This document shows, piece by piece, positions 54,055-64,000 of a stretch of 64,000 bases of DNA (within the stretch, counting starts at the first letter, position 1; every line of letters begins with the position of its first letter). The notes beneath the pieces are model-generated. The model was not told the origin of the DNA, did not search any database, and saw only the letters and a program-made list of their open reading frames with translations. Source of the stretch: Cryoendolithus antarcticus (lineage: Eukaryota > Ascomycota > Dothideomycetes > Cladosporiales > Cladosporiaceae); assembly GCA_002077065.1 (NCBI GenBank), contig NAJO01000029.1, forward strand, positions 620,001 through 684,000, given 5' to 3'. The position numbers and the translations under genes are program-made.

Positions 54055-55403
54055 ATGTCGTCCATTAAATCCCTCGCCTTCCTCGCCCTAGCCATCGGTC
54101 TCGCAACTGTATCCAACGCTCAATCAACCTCCGGCTCTGGCACCACAACCCGCTACTGGGACTGCTGCAAGGCCTCCTGCTCGTGGCCCGGCAAAGCATC
54201 CGTCTCCAGCCCAGTTGCTCTCTGTGACAAGAATGACTCTCCACTCTCAGACTACAACACACAGTCCGCCTGTGCCGGCGGCAGCAGCTACATGTGCTCA
54301 AGCCAGAGTCCGTGGGCCGTGAGCGATAGCTTGGCGTACGGGTTTGCGGCTGTCAGCATCCCGAGTGGGAGCGAGGCTACAAGCTGTTGCTCCTGCTACG
54401 AGTATGACCACCCTGGACTGGGCCCTAACCGTTATCACGAAGCTGACAGAAAGATAGGCTGACCTTCACGTCCACCTCCATTGCCGGCAAAAAGATGATC
54501 GTGCAGGCGACCAATACGGGTTCCGATCTCGGACAGGGCCAATTCGATCTCGCCATCCCGGGTGGTGGCGTCGGTATCTTCAACGCCTGCACTGACGAGT
54601 GGGGAGCTCCGGCCAGCGGCTGGGGTGCACAGTACGGTGGCATTAGTTCGAACACTTGCTCGACTCTCCCATCTGCCCTGCAGTCTGGCTGTGGCTTCCG
54701 GTTCGGTGACTGGTTCGAGGGAGGTGAGTAAAGCTGGACTATAGGATTGAAAAGTTACGGAACTTGGACGCTGACATATCGGATAGCCGACAATCCGGCC
54801 GTCGACTGGAAGAAGGTTACCTGCCCCAAGGCCATCACTGACAAGACTGGCTGCGTGCGTGATGGCGAGACACCGACTGGCGATAGCGCGAGCACTGCCG
54901 CAGCTGTGGCCTCCAGCGCTACACCAACCTCAGTCGCTGCTTCGTCAGCCGCTGCGCCGTCAGTCATTGCATCATCTGCCGCTGCGTCCTCCGCTGCCGC
55001 AACCTCAGCGGCTGCTTCCTCGGCTGCTCCATCCTCTGAAGTCGCTTCAGCCGCCTCCTCCGCAGCTTCCTCAGTCTACACTCCCCCAGCCGCCAGCAGC
55101 GCAGCTCCGACCACCACCTCGTCCGCCTACGTCGCTCCCGTAGCTTCCCCAAGCACCTCGTCGGTCTCTGCTGTAGCACCCGTTGCGTCGTCTGCCTCCT
55201 CGTCAGCGCCATACTTATCAAATGGTCCTACTGGTGCTGCTCCGGGTCCGCCGCCACCAGCGTCCAAGCCGGCTGCCCCAGGCCCTCCTCCACCAGCGTC
55301 GAAGCCGGCTGCACCGGCTCCACCAGCATCTGCTCCGGCACCTCCGGCTAGCTACCCGACTCCTGAGGGAGCTTGCGCTGTGCAGTACGTGTACGAGGAG
55401 TAG
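54055..55403 (+). CDS. GH45 endoglucanase with Ser/Ala/Pro tail
   Basis: Three exons: 54055-54401, 54458-54723 and 54787-55403, with introns of 56 and 63 bp; 409 aa. GH45 enzymes cut 1,4-beta-glucan (cellulose) by inversion. The signal peptide ends near ATVSNAQ. The start of the catalytic domain, [18 protein letters not shown], contains one catalytic Asp; the second is in [20 protein letters not shown]. The intron-spanning [16 protein letters not shown] and [19 protein letters not shown] complete the fold, with about 11 cysteines for disulfides. From residue 235 on there is a long Ala/Ser-rich, then Pro-rich tail ([20 protein letters not shown]) with a short end [13 protein letters not shown]. 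No cellulose-binding module is present, so the tail is linker-like. It may have lost a binding module. Confidence 0.92.
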
Positions 55404-55559
55404 GAATCGTAGTGAGGGGGAACGAGACTGCGAGTTTGCTGCTCGGTCGATGGATTTTGAGACGAGCGTGCTGTACATTCACATAGCTTCATGTACGTAG
55501 AACCTTTGGGCTCTTCCGTTGATAGACATACTTTACATTGGAAGCGCCTCTACATCTCA

Positions 55560-56065
55560 TCACGATTGGTGCGCCTTCACTTTCTCCCACAATCCAGCAT
55601 CAGTCTCGACTCGCACCGCCTTGCTGGTGTCAAGCTCGTTGTAGCGGCGGAGATCCATGTCCTTGTCCAGAAGCGGGATCACGTACTTGTCGAAGGTCTG
55701 CCAGTATGGGTTTTCGAGATGGTACCTGCATTGGGTAAGCATTGCCATTCCACCTCGGAGATCAAGAAAGTATGTATCGTCGTGTACGATAGAGGCGCAA
55801 CGGAGAATGAACTCACTTCTGGCTACTCTCATGCAAATATCGCTCCACGATCGTGAAAGCTCGAGGGTCTTTCTCGTGTTGCATCACGAGCCTACAATTG
55901 TATCAATGTCTGCACGAAACGAGCAATGATAGATCATACCCACCAGCTCAAGCACTCTTTGTCGTTGCTATAAACTTGGCTCGCCTCCTGCAGTTTGGCT
56001 GTGAGCTTCTTGATGCTCTCTACGTCATCTTTGGCGTACAGATGGACCACCAGAGTGTAGACCAT
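55560..56065 (-). CDS. Small antibiotic-biosynthesis-monooxygenase (ABM) like protein
   Basis: Three exons on the minus strand: 56065-55944, 55891-55817 and 55725-55560, with introns of 52 and 91 bp; 120 aa. No single open frame shows it, but splicing gives one sensible protein: MVYTLVVHLYAKDDVESIKK at the start, the ferredoxin-like core CLSW|LVMQHEKDPRAFTIVERY, HESSQ|KYHLENPYWQTFDKYV and the end LDKDMDLRRYNELDTSKAVR. This pattern (VxxLYAKxD, W, AFTIVERY, HxxxPYW) is that of the dimeric ABM/heme-degrading-like fold. Its role is not known; fungal homologues are uncharacterised. The joined frames fit to the base, so I trust the model. Confidence 0.8.
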
Positions 56066-56405
56066 GATTGCGTTGAACGACTAAAAAAGTCGTAGAGATT
56101 GGCGATTCCAGTTCAAGTCAAGAATGAACCGCACTGCGTAACGCTGCATCTTGGAGTCGTGAGCCTAAAGCTACATTGTGCTCTCAAAGAGCCGTGGTAG
56201 CGCCGCAACCTCATTGAAAGAGCTCGTCCGGAAGCTGACAGACGACTGACTGTGCATTGCGAAGCCATAATCATCGCTGACAGATGCTGATATTGCGCAT
56301 TAAGCTTGACATTGGTCTATGTATGGTACACACTACGATCTATGCGGTATCACTTCATCACCACGCTGAGTTACATGCATCTCGTCACCACACCGTCTTC
56401 CCTGT
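56066..56405. other. Intergenic
   Basis: About 340 bases between the ABM-like gene's 5' end and the 3' end of MCR1. Nothing recognised. Confidence 0.4.
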
Positions 56406-57499
56406 CTAGAACTTGTACACTTGCTCCTTGCTGAACCCAAGCTCCTTCAGGTAGCCATCCAGCTCACCCTGATCCGCCGGACTCTTCTTGGCTCCTGAGA
56501 TCGCCTTGTACAACCCAGGCGGCCCACAAACAAAGACCTTCACATTCCCCTCGTTCGGCCCTGGAATCGTAGTCTTCAGCAGCTCCTTCGTGATATGGCC
56601 CTTCCCCTGCTGCCACCCCTCAGGCGGCGTGTCAAGCACGTACAAAGCCCTAAACCGATCGGGGAACTGCTGCTCGATATCGTCGAACTCTTTGCGCAGC
56701 AGGATGTCGGCTTCTGTGAGATTGCCGTAGATAAGCGTCACCTTCGTCTTGTCCTCGGGGTTCTTGAAGATAGCTCGCGCAAGCTGGTAGACTGGAGTGA
56801 TGCCTGTGCCACCTGCGAGAAGCGCGATCTCCTCGTGCTTGTTCGCTTCCCACTTGTATTTCGGGATCGGGCCTTTCATCTCTAGCGTGTCGCCTGCTTT
56901 CATGTCGTGGATGTGCTCGCTCATTGGACCATTGGGATACTTCTTCACGATAAAGTCTAGGTAACCCTTCTCCTCCTCGTCTGATGTGGGAGTGTAGGGT
57001 CTGATGACTGGCTTCTCCATCTCTGGGCCCTTGAACTTCGTGATGAGTGCGCTGGCGACATTTAGGCCGGAGACAGAGTCCTCAGAGTCGAGCTTGAAGC
57101 GGAATTTCTTGGTGTTGTGATTTATGGGTATAACCTCGGAGAGGGTGAGTGGTATGAAGCCTTGGTCGCCGCCGGTGAAGGTCTTCGGTGCTGGCGCTGG
57201 GGGAGCATTGGTGACTTTGGTCGTAGGAAGCCCGGCAGCGGCTTGAGGGGAACGTGTGGCGTAGTAGTACCCACCACCCGCAGCAGCGGCAGCGATACCG
57301 CCATAGAGGAGGGTGTTACTGCCACCGGACTTGGGAGCTTCGGAGGCGTATGTTCGGGCATGCTGCGAGATATGGATTAGTCACTGGCAATTTGACCACA
57401 GTCTCACGGCAAGGGGTTGCGGTCTTTGTGGTCGCAATGGTGGATGAGACATACTCTGGCGAACGACTGCGCCGGCCGAAAAGCTCTTGAAGCGAACAT
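56406..57499 (-). CDS. MCR1: Mitochondrial NADH-cytochrome b5 reductase
   Basis: Two exons, 57499-57455 and 57362-56406, across a 92-bp intron (GTATGT...TCTCGCAG); 333 aa. Mcr1 passes electrons from NADH to cytochrome b5 at the mitochondrial outer membrane and intermembrane space, for sterol making and oxidative-stress tolerance. The presequence is [20 protein letters not shown] with a membrane anchor ([20 protein letters not shown]). The FAD domain has [20 protein letters not shown] and the flavin motif RPYTPTS. The NADH domain has [17 protein letters not shown] and [15 protein letters not shown], and the end is [12 protein letters not shown]. The internal Met at 57020 is not the start. All known family motifs are intact. 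Confidence 0.95.
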
Positions 57500-58487
57500 G
57501 ACTGCGATGTTTTGGATGAGAGAAAGTCAATGGTTAAGCTCTCGAAGAATCAACAATGTTGCTGAGGAGCCGTTTGGTTGACGTCACCATGCAGCCACTA
57601 GATCACCTCAAGACGACTTCCCAATCGGAGTTTCTTCCAACGCTTGGGTGCGGTTTGTGATCAGAGTCGAACTATCTGGATCGCACAGAGTGTCTCAGCT
57701 TCCACCGGAGTCTGAGATGTAGGTAGTACAATGTTCCATACAAGCTGTGGTGTTATCGAAGAACTACTTACCGGTGTAAGCACTTGTCCAACTACCATAG
57801 GTGCGTGCCATGAAGACAAAGCGATCGAGAAGGCGGTCACAATCTCGCCTACAATCCCCGTGGATAATCATGGTCTAGTATCCAAGATGGAGATCGATTG
57901 CCATCCCAGTCGACCTTCTGACGGAGGAGGGATGCAACAATACTGCACTGTTACGATGTATCCGGCTCTCGTAAAGGCTGGAACCCAGGTAATGCTAACA
58001 CCAACTTCATTGCGATAGTGGTTGTTCTTACTGCTATGTCTGAGAGAGGTTTGGCCGAAGTATGTATCGTAGCCATCAGATTCCCTCTCGGCTCCTCTGA
58101 GCGGTGCACGCGAGACCCAACGTTCTGGCTGCGTCTGTTGGAGCATGGGATCGTCCCAGACTTGTTGGAGAAACTATTGCAAGTGACTGGTTGAGCTCGT
58201 CACTACCAGTGGCAAGCAGAAGGGAACTTTGCGCTCCTCACGTGTCAGCGTCTCACCGTACTTGGATCGGATTCACTACTGCGGACGTGTTGACATGATC
58301 ACATGTAAGGACAGTGAGATATGGAGAGGCAGAGCCGTTCGGTAGAATCGAGAGGTCGACGTGTTGTACATTATATACAGGTAAAGATACTTTCTGCCGT
58401 CCCACCAGCTTTTCATGTCACGGCCGTTTCACCCCTTCTATCCGTTTACACCGAATCCTGTCCATGCCATTCTTGTTCCTATGCCAT
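57500..58487. other. Intergenic, nothing recognised
   Basis: About 990 bases between the 5' end of MCR1 and the 3' end of the GH17 gene. Short open frames on both strands have no protein-like content. No repeat seen. Confidence 0.4.
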
Positions 58488-59882
58488 CTACAACGCAGCA
58501 GCCAAGCCGAGCAGTGCAAGGAACCCTGCACCAGCAGCGGCACCAACTTTGTCGGCAGCGCCGGTGTACGACGATGGCGTAGCGCTGGCGGACGAGCCTG
58601 AGGAAGTAGTAGAGGCGCCAGCTCCGAAGCCGGAGCCGGAGCCGGCTGAGCCTGAGGCACCCGCGGCACCAGTGCCTGATGGTGCGTAACCGGACGGGGC
58701 AGCAGAGCCAGCCGCACCAGAAGATACTGGGTATGGTGCTACAGTCGCAGCAGATGAGGATGGGTTGACTGGTACAGCAGTGCCGGAGACGTAGCCGGAG
58801 GCAGGGGTCTGGACAACGGAGGCAATCTCAGTCGCGGCGGTAGTGCCTGGTGCGGTGGCAGAAGCGACACTGCTAGATGCCGTGGCAGAGGCAGAAGCGG
58901 ACGAAGTGGCTTTACCAGATCCACAGGTTTTGGCACCGCTGCTACCTGCTGGGCAGGTAAGGTCAAAGTATGGCGCGCTGCCGATAGATGGCACAATGCC
59001 GAAAGATGGGCTGGATCCCGCATCATCGAGGATGTACCAGAAGATGTTCATCGTGCCTGAAACGGTACAGAACACATCATCCCAGTAGGTCTTGGCATTC
59101 GCGACAGATGGCACAGCCTTGTTCTCCGTCTTGCCAGAGGTGGGCCAACCAGTTTCCGTGATCCAGACTGGCTTACCAGAGGCGACAGCATTAACTTTGG
59201 AGAGAGCGCTGGAGAGCAGAGACTTGCCGTTGTCCACCGGGTTGTCCAGGGTGTTCTCGAAGTAGGGGTAGGCGTCGACACCGATCCAATCCACCGCACC
59301 AATCACGGGAGAGTCTGTGCCGTTGACCCATGAGGTCCACGTATCTACGTGACCGATGCCCTTCGAGGAGAGGGCGGTATTGGCAAGGGCCTTGCGCACT
59401 TGACCGATATAATTCACCAATACGGTGGGTCCTACTCCTGGGAGGGTGTTGCCTTGTTGAACAGCAATGCTGGAATCACGGTAAAGATCCTCTGACCCGA
59501 CTGAGATACCAACAACGAGGTCGGTGAAGCTGCTCTTGTATTGGTCGACCGCGGAGAGCACAGCCTGAATCTCGTTCTGAACAATGGCCTCACCCGCGGA
59601 AGCCCAGAGACCGAGGAGGATCTTGGTGTTGGTGTTTATTGCCGCGTTAATCGCAGAAATTGGCGTATTTGGCGTACCACCCTGAATCGATGTGAAGAGG
59701 CGGACAGCGTTGAAACACGTAGCATTTGGCAGGTTCTGCATGGCACGGAACTCGGCCTCGAAGTCGCTCTGCACTTTCACGGAGCCATCTGTTTTGGTAG
59801 AGCCGGAGTTGAAGCCATTGATCTGGGCTTCGACAGCAAGGATAGTAGCCGCGAAGGCAATGATGTTACGTGAGAAGCGCAT
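58488..59882 (-). CDS. GPI-anchored GH17 1,3-beta-glucanosyl/glucanase (EglC type)
   Basis: 464 aa from ATG 59882; the open frame runs 49 codons further upstream but the signal peptide starts here (MRFSRNIIAFAATILAVEAQ). GH17 enzymes cut or remodel 1,3-beta-glucan in the wall. Landmarks are FNAVRLFTS, the acid/base Glu in VVGISVGSEDLYRDS, WIGVDAYPYFENT, the nucleophile Glu in PVWITETGWPTSGKT, and FWYILDDAGSSPSFG. The C-terminal 140 residues are Ser/Ala/Gly/Thr-rich. They finish with AADKVGAAAGAGFLALLGLA, a typical GPI signal. This links it with GWT1 and the GH5 enzyme in the same window. No intron. Confidence 0.93.
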   Translation of the reverse strand: MRFSRNIIAFAATILAVEAQINGFNSGSTKTDGSVKVQSDFEAEFRAMQNLPNATCFNAVRLFTSIQGGTPNTPISAINAAINTNTKILLGLWASAGEAIVQNEIQAVLSAVDQYKSSFTDLVVGISVGSEDLYRDSSIAVQQGNTLPGVGPTVLVNYIGQVRKALANTALSSKGIGHVDTWTSWVNGTDSPVIGAVDWIGVDAYPYFENTLDNPVDNGKSLLSSALSKVNAVASGKPVWITETGWPTSGKTENKAVPSVANAKTYWDDVFCTVSGTMNIFWYILDDAGSSPSFGIVPSIGSAPYFDLTCPAGSSGAKTCGSGKATSSASASATASSSVASATAPGTTAATEIASVVQTPASGYVSGTAVPVNPSSSAATVAPYPVSSGAAGSAAPSGYAPSGTGAAGASGSAGSGSGFGAGASTTSSGSSASATPSSYTGAADKVGAAAGAGFLALLGLAAAL

Positions 59883-61123
59883 GATTGCGGTGTCGTAGGA
59901 GCTCAGGTAACGATTGTGGGTGACGACGGTAGGAAAGTGAGCAAGTAGGGAAAAGTGAGTAAGAATAAGAATGATGAGAAAAGTGTAGGACTGTTCTCCG
60001 AAGAAGGGAAAGAACGTCTCGCAACACACGCGCGTCGCCGCTGCCCACCGAGCGAGACCTTTCGCACCGTTTCGTCATGTAGGCTCACCCACAAGTGCGG
60101 TAGCGGAGAGACTGTCGTACTTTGACACGCGCTGATTGGACTGCTGCGAACGAAGCTCGTGTTTGGACTCCCGTCAGCCGCGTGCGGTTGCCAGTACCTA
60201 ATGCGATCGCCGCCTAGAGCCGAGCGGCGTCAGCCGAGACATGTTGCGACTGCGTGTGGCCAGTACAAAAAGTATTGGGGCTCTCGTTGCTTGTCCATGG
60301 ATCGTACGGCGGTGTTGCATCCTGCACCGCGCGCGCTGCGGCGTGCGCATGTCATTGTTGTCGCCTTGCCGTTCGGCAAAGACAGTGGAGCGTGGCAATC
60401 GGAGGTGACAGCGGAGCTAATGCAAGGGCAAAAAGGGGAGTGAAGTCTGTTCTGGCCAGTTTGTTGGGGAAGACGCAGGTCCCGAGACAGGGGTTTGACA
60501 ACACGTGATCCTCGGATTCGACTGGCTTCATTTCTCGTTTCGATGCGCGCTCATTCACACCTCGCCGCTCTGCGCTTCTGTCCATGGCCTTAACAAGAGA
60601 ATGACGTCTCGTAATGTCGCCGAGAAGCAGCGCTTTGCCTATGGCACCGATCGCTCGAGTGCCCGCCGTGCACTGGCACATAGGCATCGGTGTGTAGACG
60701 CAGGCGCTTGTAAATTGTCGTCTTTTGACGACTACAGGAAGGGTAGTCTTCTCTTCACGCTTTCGCCTTATGATGTCTTCCAGCACTTGGGCTGCTCTGG
60801 ATCTTGTCACGCAAACGGCTCACCGTGGTCCCATGACACATAGACGCTGATCTCGAGTGAAACTTTGAGGTTTGTATACGATGTGGACGACATGCTCACG
60901 CATGAAGACGACGACTGCAAGGACGCTAAGTTTCAGCTACAGCTATGTCAGTAGGAACGGCACGTCTTGAAGAGCGACTCCAGCGTTCCAGCGATTAGAG
61001 GCTTGACGGACGATCAATGAGACCAGTGAATGGACTGCGCAGCATCCGTCTTCTCAACAGTTCATGCGAATGTGGATGTGCATGTCCAGTGTTTTCAGGT
61101 CGACTGGGCTCATTGGAACCACC
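59883..61123. promoter_or_regulatory. 5' region of GH17 gene and unassigned sequence
   Basis: About 1.2 kb. The first 200 bases are the leader/promoter of the minus-strand GH17 gene. Beyond that, open frames of 100-150 codons on both strands are Arg/Cys/Ser-rich and not convincing. Confidence 0.35.
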
Positions 61124-61468
61124 ATGGATACCACCCTTGTGGCGCAATTTGATCTGCTTGCAAACTCGGGGACAGGGGACAACGATGCTTGCAAGTGTAC
61201 AGCAACGATGCATGGCGTGGACTTCCATTGGCGAAATCTCGGAGCATGGCTTAAGGCAACATGGGGCGCTTCAGACGAGTACGAATATCTCGACGGTCTC
61301 ATTTACACTTACGGTACTGTCACGCCGAACCTCGAGTTTGCTGGGAGAGCTCAGGAGATTGCGAAGACTCTACGAGGGGTGCCTTGGGAGCAGGTAGAAA
61401 AGGTGCTGCACAGCTTGCGCAATAGCTTCATGCGGTCGGATCTGCAGTGGGGTCGTGACCTGAACTGA
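61124..61468 (+). CDS. Orphan ORF, 114 aa
   Basis: The ATG at 61124 has an excellent context (ACCACCATGG) and 114 codons follow, with good amino-acid balance. The parts AQFDLLANSGTGDNDACKC, YEYLDGLIYTYGTVTPNLEF and AQEIAKTLRGVPWEQVEKVL look like a small mixed alpha/beta protein with a C-terminal amphipathic helix. No signal peptide, no membrane segment and no known domain. It could be a fragment of a larger gene or a lineage-specific protein. Confidence 0.4.
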   Translation: MDTTLVAQFDLLANSGTGDNDACKCTATMHGVDFHWRNLGAWLKATWGASDEYEYLDGLIYTYGTVTPNLEFAGRAQEIAKTLRGVPWEQVEKVLHSLRNSFMRSDLQWGRDLN

Positions 61469-62005
61469 TGGCATGGTGGACGCGATGAGAGCCCAGAAGA
61501 GCAAACAGCAGAGCATCGCACCTCTGTCATGCAGCACCGCATCGCACATCGAATGCCCCAGCACGCGGATGACAAAAGAAGCGGACCACTCGACAAGCTT
61601 ACGCAGATGACACTGCTTGGGTAACGCCACCCAGGGGAGCTGCTAGACGACACAACACTCTCCCCGACAACGTGCTTACTTTCTCACCGTTTCAGCGCTG
61701 TATATACTAGCGATCCTCATCACGGTAAATCGCTGAGCAGTTTGGTTTTTGTCACTCGCGTGTTCGGGCATATTGTTAGGGGCATAGAAGCGATCAGATT
61801 CCTTGAGGCAGTGGTGTGGCACAAGTCAAAGCTTACACAAACGCCTTCAAACAAGTCGAGCTTCGCGAAGGCCATGTAGGCGCGCGAACCGACCCCAAAC
61901 GAGTAGCAAATTCCGACGATGTGTCTGCGATAGCCCTGCCCATGCTACCCGTGAGCTTAGCCCTCAGCTCCGTCGCACACATGCTCCGCACATCCATCCA
62001 CTCGC
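61469..62005. other. Intergenic, convergent
   Basis: About 540 bases between the orphan ORF and the 3' end of the F-box-like locus. Nothing recognised. Confidence 0.4.
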
Positions 62006-63061
62006 TCATCCCATCAGCCCTTTATCGTCCATGCTTCTCTCGAACGTAAGACGAGGCCGCTCCATCCCCAACTCCTTCCGACGAGTCTGCACCCAAACTC
62101 TGATCTCAGCTCTCTCCACCTCGTTATACGTGCCTACAACAACAAGCTCCTCCGGTGGCAGAGTCCCCCACTCGCACAAGAAACTCGTCGCCCACCCAAC
62201 CTGCCTGAAACAACACCCACACGGACAATTGCAGTTCTGAAAGTTCACCTCCAGTCTCTTCAACACTAGCGAATGAACCTGAGATGTCAGCCTCAGCCAG
62301 CGGCTGTGCATGATCTTCCACTCCAGATGGTGATGCGTGTATGAGCGCCACTCCGTCTGAGTACCGTGAGGGTTCATACGATCCCAAGTCTGCCTCCTGA
62401 GAGCGAGTCGGATCTGCTCGTGGTTCGTGTCTAGCGCGCGGGAGTCGAAGGCGATGCTCAGGCGCTGGATATGGTGGTCTGAAGGCGGGTCAAGGCCATA
62501 CTCCATGTAGGGTAGCGCAGTGTCGCAGCCCACGATGTAGAAGTTGTTCTTCGTCAAGTAGTGGTCCATTGCTTCACGGCGGACCCGTTTTGAGACCATG
62601 AACAGGCCCGTGGTGGCTTTCTCTGGGAGCCGGAACCTCGGCTAGAGGGTTTCGTTCATAGGCCATGACTCCGATCTAGTGCGGTGAATGAGGAAGCGTG
62701 AGAAGCGGACGTCGTGCTGCAGATGTCTTGGCTTGCAATTGACGAACACGTCTCCGGGTCGAAGCACGAGGTCGTAGACTTGAAGGCGAAGCTCAGCTGG
62801 CAGGTCGAGGAAACGGAACGGCTTCGCTGTTCTTGCACCCTGCCAGGAGCGATAGACGTCTTCGAGGAGCTTGCGCCCGGAGTTTGGACTGCCCAATCTC
62901 ATCGTTCTGTCGATCTCCTGCATCATACTTTCCGAGAAAGTACGCCGCTCAGGGCGGCAGATCACGTCCATCACCGCGGGCTGTGGGGAGATCGGAGCAA
63001 ACTCGTAAGTCTCTGGTGCGTCTGGATCCAGTGATGGAAAGGTAGCTGGTGACGAGCTCAT
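62006..63061 (-). pseudogene. F-box-like/DUF protein with one in-frame stop
   Basis: The minus-strand frame from ATG 63061 to the stop at 62006 is 352 codons long and is broken only by a TAG at 62644-62642, after codon 139. Upstream it has a short disordered N-terminus and the F-box-like segment RFLDLPAELRLQVYDLVLRP. Across the stop the sense goes on in the same frame (PRFRLPEKATTGLFMVSKRV), the region where relatives read 'VSKRVxxEA'. Later parts are REAMDHYLTKNNFYIVGCDT, VHSLVLKRLEVNFQNCNCPC and VVVGTYNEVERAEIRVWVQT. Its plan matches the large family of Dothideomycete F-box-like proteins of about 350 aa. The TAG may be a recent null mutation or a sequencing error. Confidence 0.7.
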
Positions 63062-64000
63062 GTTGCGAGTTGGCTCTATTCTCTGCGATAGATGTGCTGT
63101 GGCGATAGTTGCTCAATGACGAATGACAATATCGATGATAGCGGCTGAGTACGACTGTGGTCCACGTAAGAATGAGCTTCGCTGCGGCAGTCTAGCGATG
63201 AGATGCTGTCAAGTCGAAGTGAGAGGGATGATCAAGCGAAGTCGTGAGAGCTCATGTTTGGCTGAAGAGAGTGCCTGCCACAGTATGCGCTCTCGTCGAC
63301 GATTGCAAGGAAGAACCTGTCTCGCGATAAGCCCTTGCCTGAAGGATATCTTACCTTCGCTACTTCCCGAGTCTGGAATACTCCATTACTGGTCGCAATA
63401 CCATGCGAGCGACGAAAGAAGCGGAACGCTCAGCGGCTTTCTGTGGTGGAGAACGCTGATATATGCAAGATCGTTATAGTGTATCCGCACCTGCAATGTT
63501 CGTGAGAGCGTCGTCTCCCTTTAAGCACTCATAGGCAGACCAGCAGCGGCTCGTAACTGAGGCGCAACTTACTCTAGCGGTACCGACATCGAGAATGTCT
63601 CGAGTGGTCCGCTTCTCTTGTCATACGCATGACTATGATGAACAGGAACGACTCGCCCATCGATGAGTGTATGGGTAGTATAGATCTCGTGCTGACGTTC
63701 GTCGCGCTAGTGGCAGCTTTCATCTCAGATGGCAAGCTTCCATCACCTCCAGCTTCTCCTCTGAGCTCGTTGTTGACGCGACATCCCGCTTTCGATCTTA
63801 GCGAAGTGAAGACGGCATGAGGTCAAGTTTTGCTTGCGAGCGAAGAGCTGGGGTTCACGAGCCTCGGCAACGCGCCGCTTCGCGTGTCAGTGGCTTTCCA
63901 ACGGCCTTTTCAGCAGATGATGATGCCAGCACGGAGTAGGTGAAGCGACGATGTCGACATCGTATCAGGCGCGTGCTGGCAGTGAAGGAAACAAGCATTA
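63062..64000. other. Intergenic to window end
   Basis: About 940 bases. Short open frames (63123-63479, 63629-63820) are not convincing. Nothing else recognised. Confidence 0.35.

Noticed and set aside
59400..59520. VGSE instead of VGNE at the GH17 acid/base site
   Set aside because: The catalytic Glu is kept and, as far as I know, SVGSEDLYR is common in fungal GH17; not unusual.

Overview
The window is a gene-dense stretch of a filamentous ascomycete nuclear genome. Introns are short (about 50-90 bp) with GT-AG ends and CTNAC/CTGAC-like branch sites. ORFs are compact, and the protein set is fungal (GWT1, urease, GH17 and GH5 GPI-anchored glucanases, Zn2Cys6 regulator, UPF0658). Dothideomycetes is my best guess from overall flavour; this is inference. 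No transposon, rRNA or CRISPR was seen; there is one tRNA-Ala (AGC).

Layout. 0-9.5 kb: THG1 (-), an MFS transporter, a disordered protein, a three-exon zinc alcohol dehydrogenase, an FRG1-like protein and a small two-exon gene (-). 9.6-11.2 kb: two broken members of an unrecognised helical/acidic family. 11.4-16 kb: TAF9 (-), an HSD10-like SDR, and a decayed Zn2Cys6 regulator. 17.9-19.6 kb: a secreted Ser/Thr-rich repeat protein. 20-21.9 kb: two more broken family members. 22-30.4 kb: a SET protein, an UPF0658 membrane protein (-), three further family loci (- strand, one intact) and a peroxisomal ABC half-transporter (-). 30.7-43.7 kb: ADA3/NGG1, a GNAT acetyltransferase, a GPI-anchored GH5 exo-1,3-beta-glucanase, a RhoGEF, a UBE2C-type E2 and GWT1 (-). 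44.7-55.4 kb: a long disordered protein, tRNA-Ala (-), an HMG-box protein, urease and a GH45 endoglucanase. 55.5-64 kb: a small ABM-like protein (-), MCR1 (-), a GPI-anchored GH17 glucanase (-), an orphan ORF, and an F-box-like gene (-) broken by one in-frame TAG.

Functional themes. Most loci are unlinked housekeeping genes. Five loci concern the wall or polysaccharides: the mucin-like protein, the GH5 and GH17 GPI proteins, GWT1 (which acts in making the GPI anchors the two glucanases appear to carry) and GH45. TAF9 and ADA3 both belong to SAGA. The strongest unexplained signal is a set of seven loci between 9.6 and 27.8 kb. They appear to encode related proteins built from helical-hairpin units joined by acidic linkers. 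All but one contain stops or frameshifts.

Exon borders were deduced by eye from frames and splice consensus; no search or alignment program was run.
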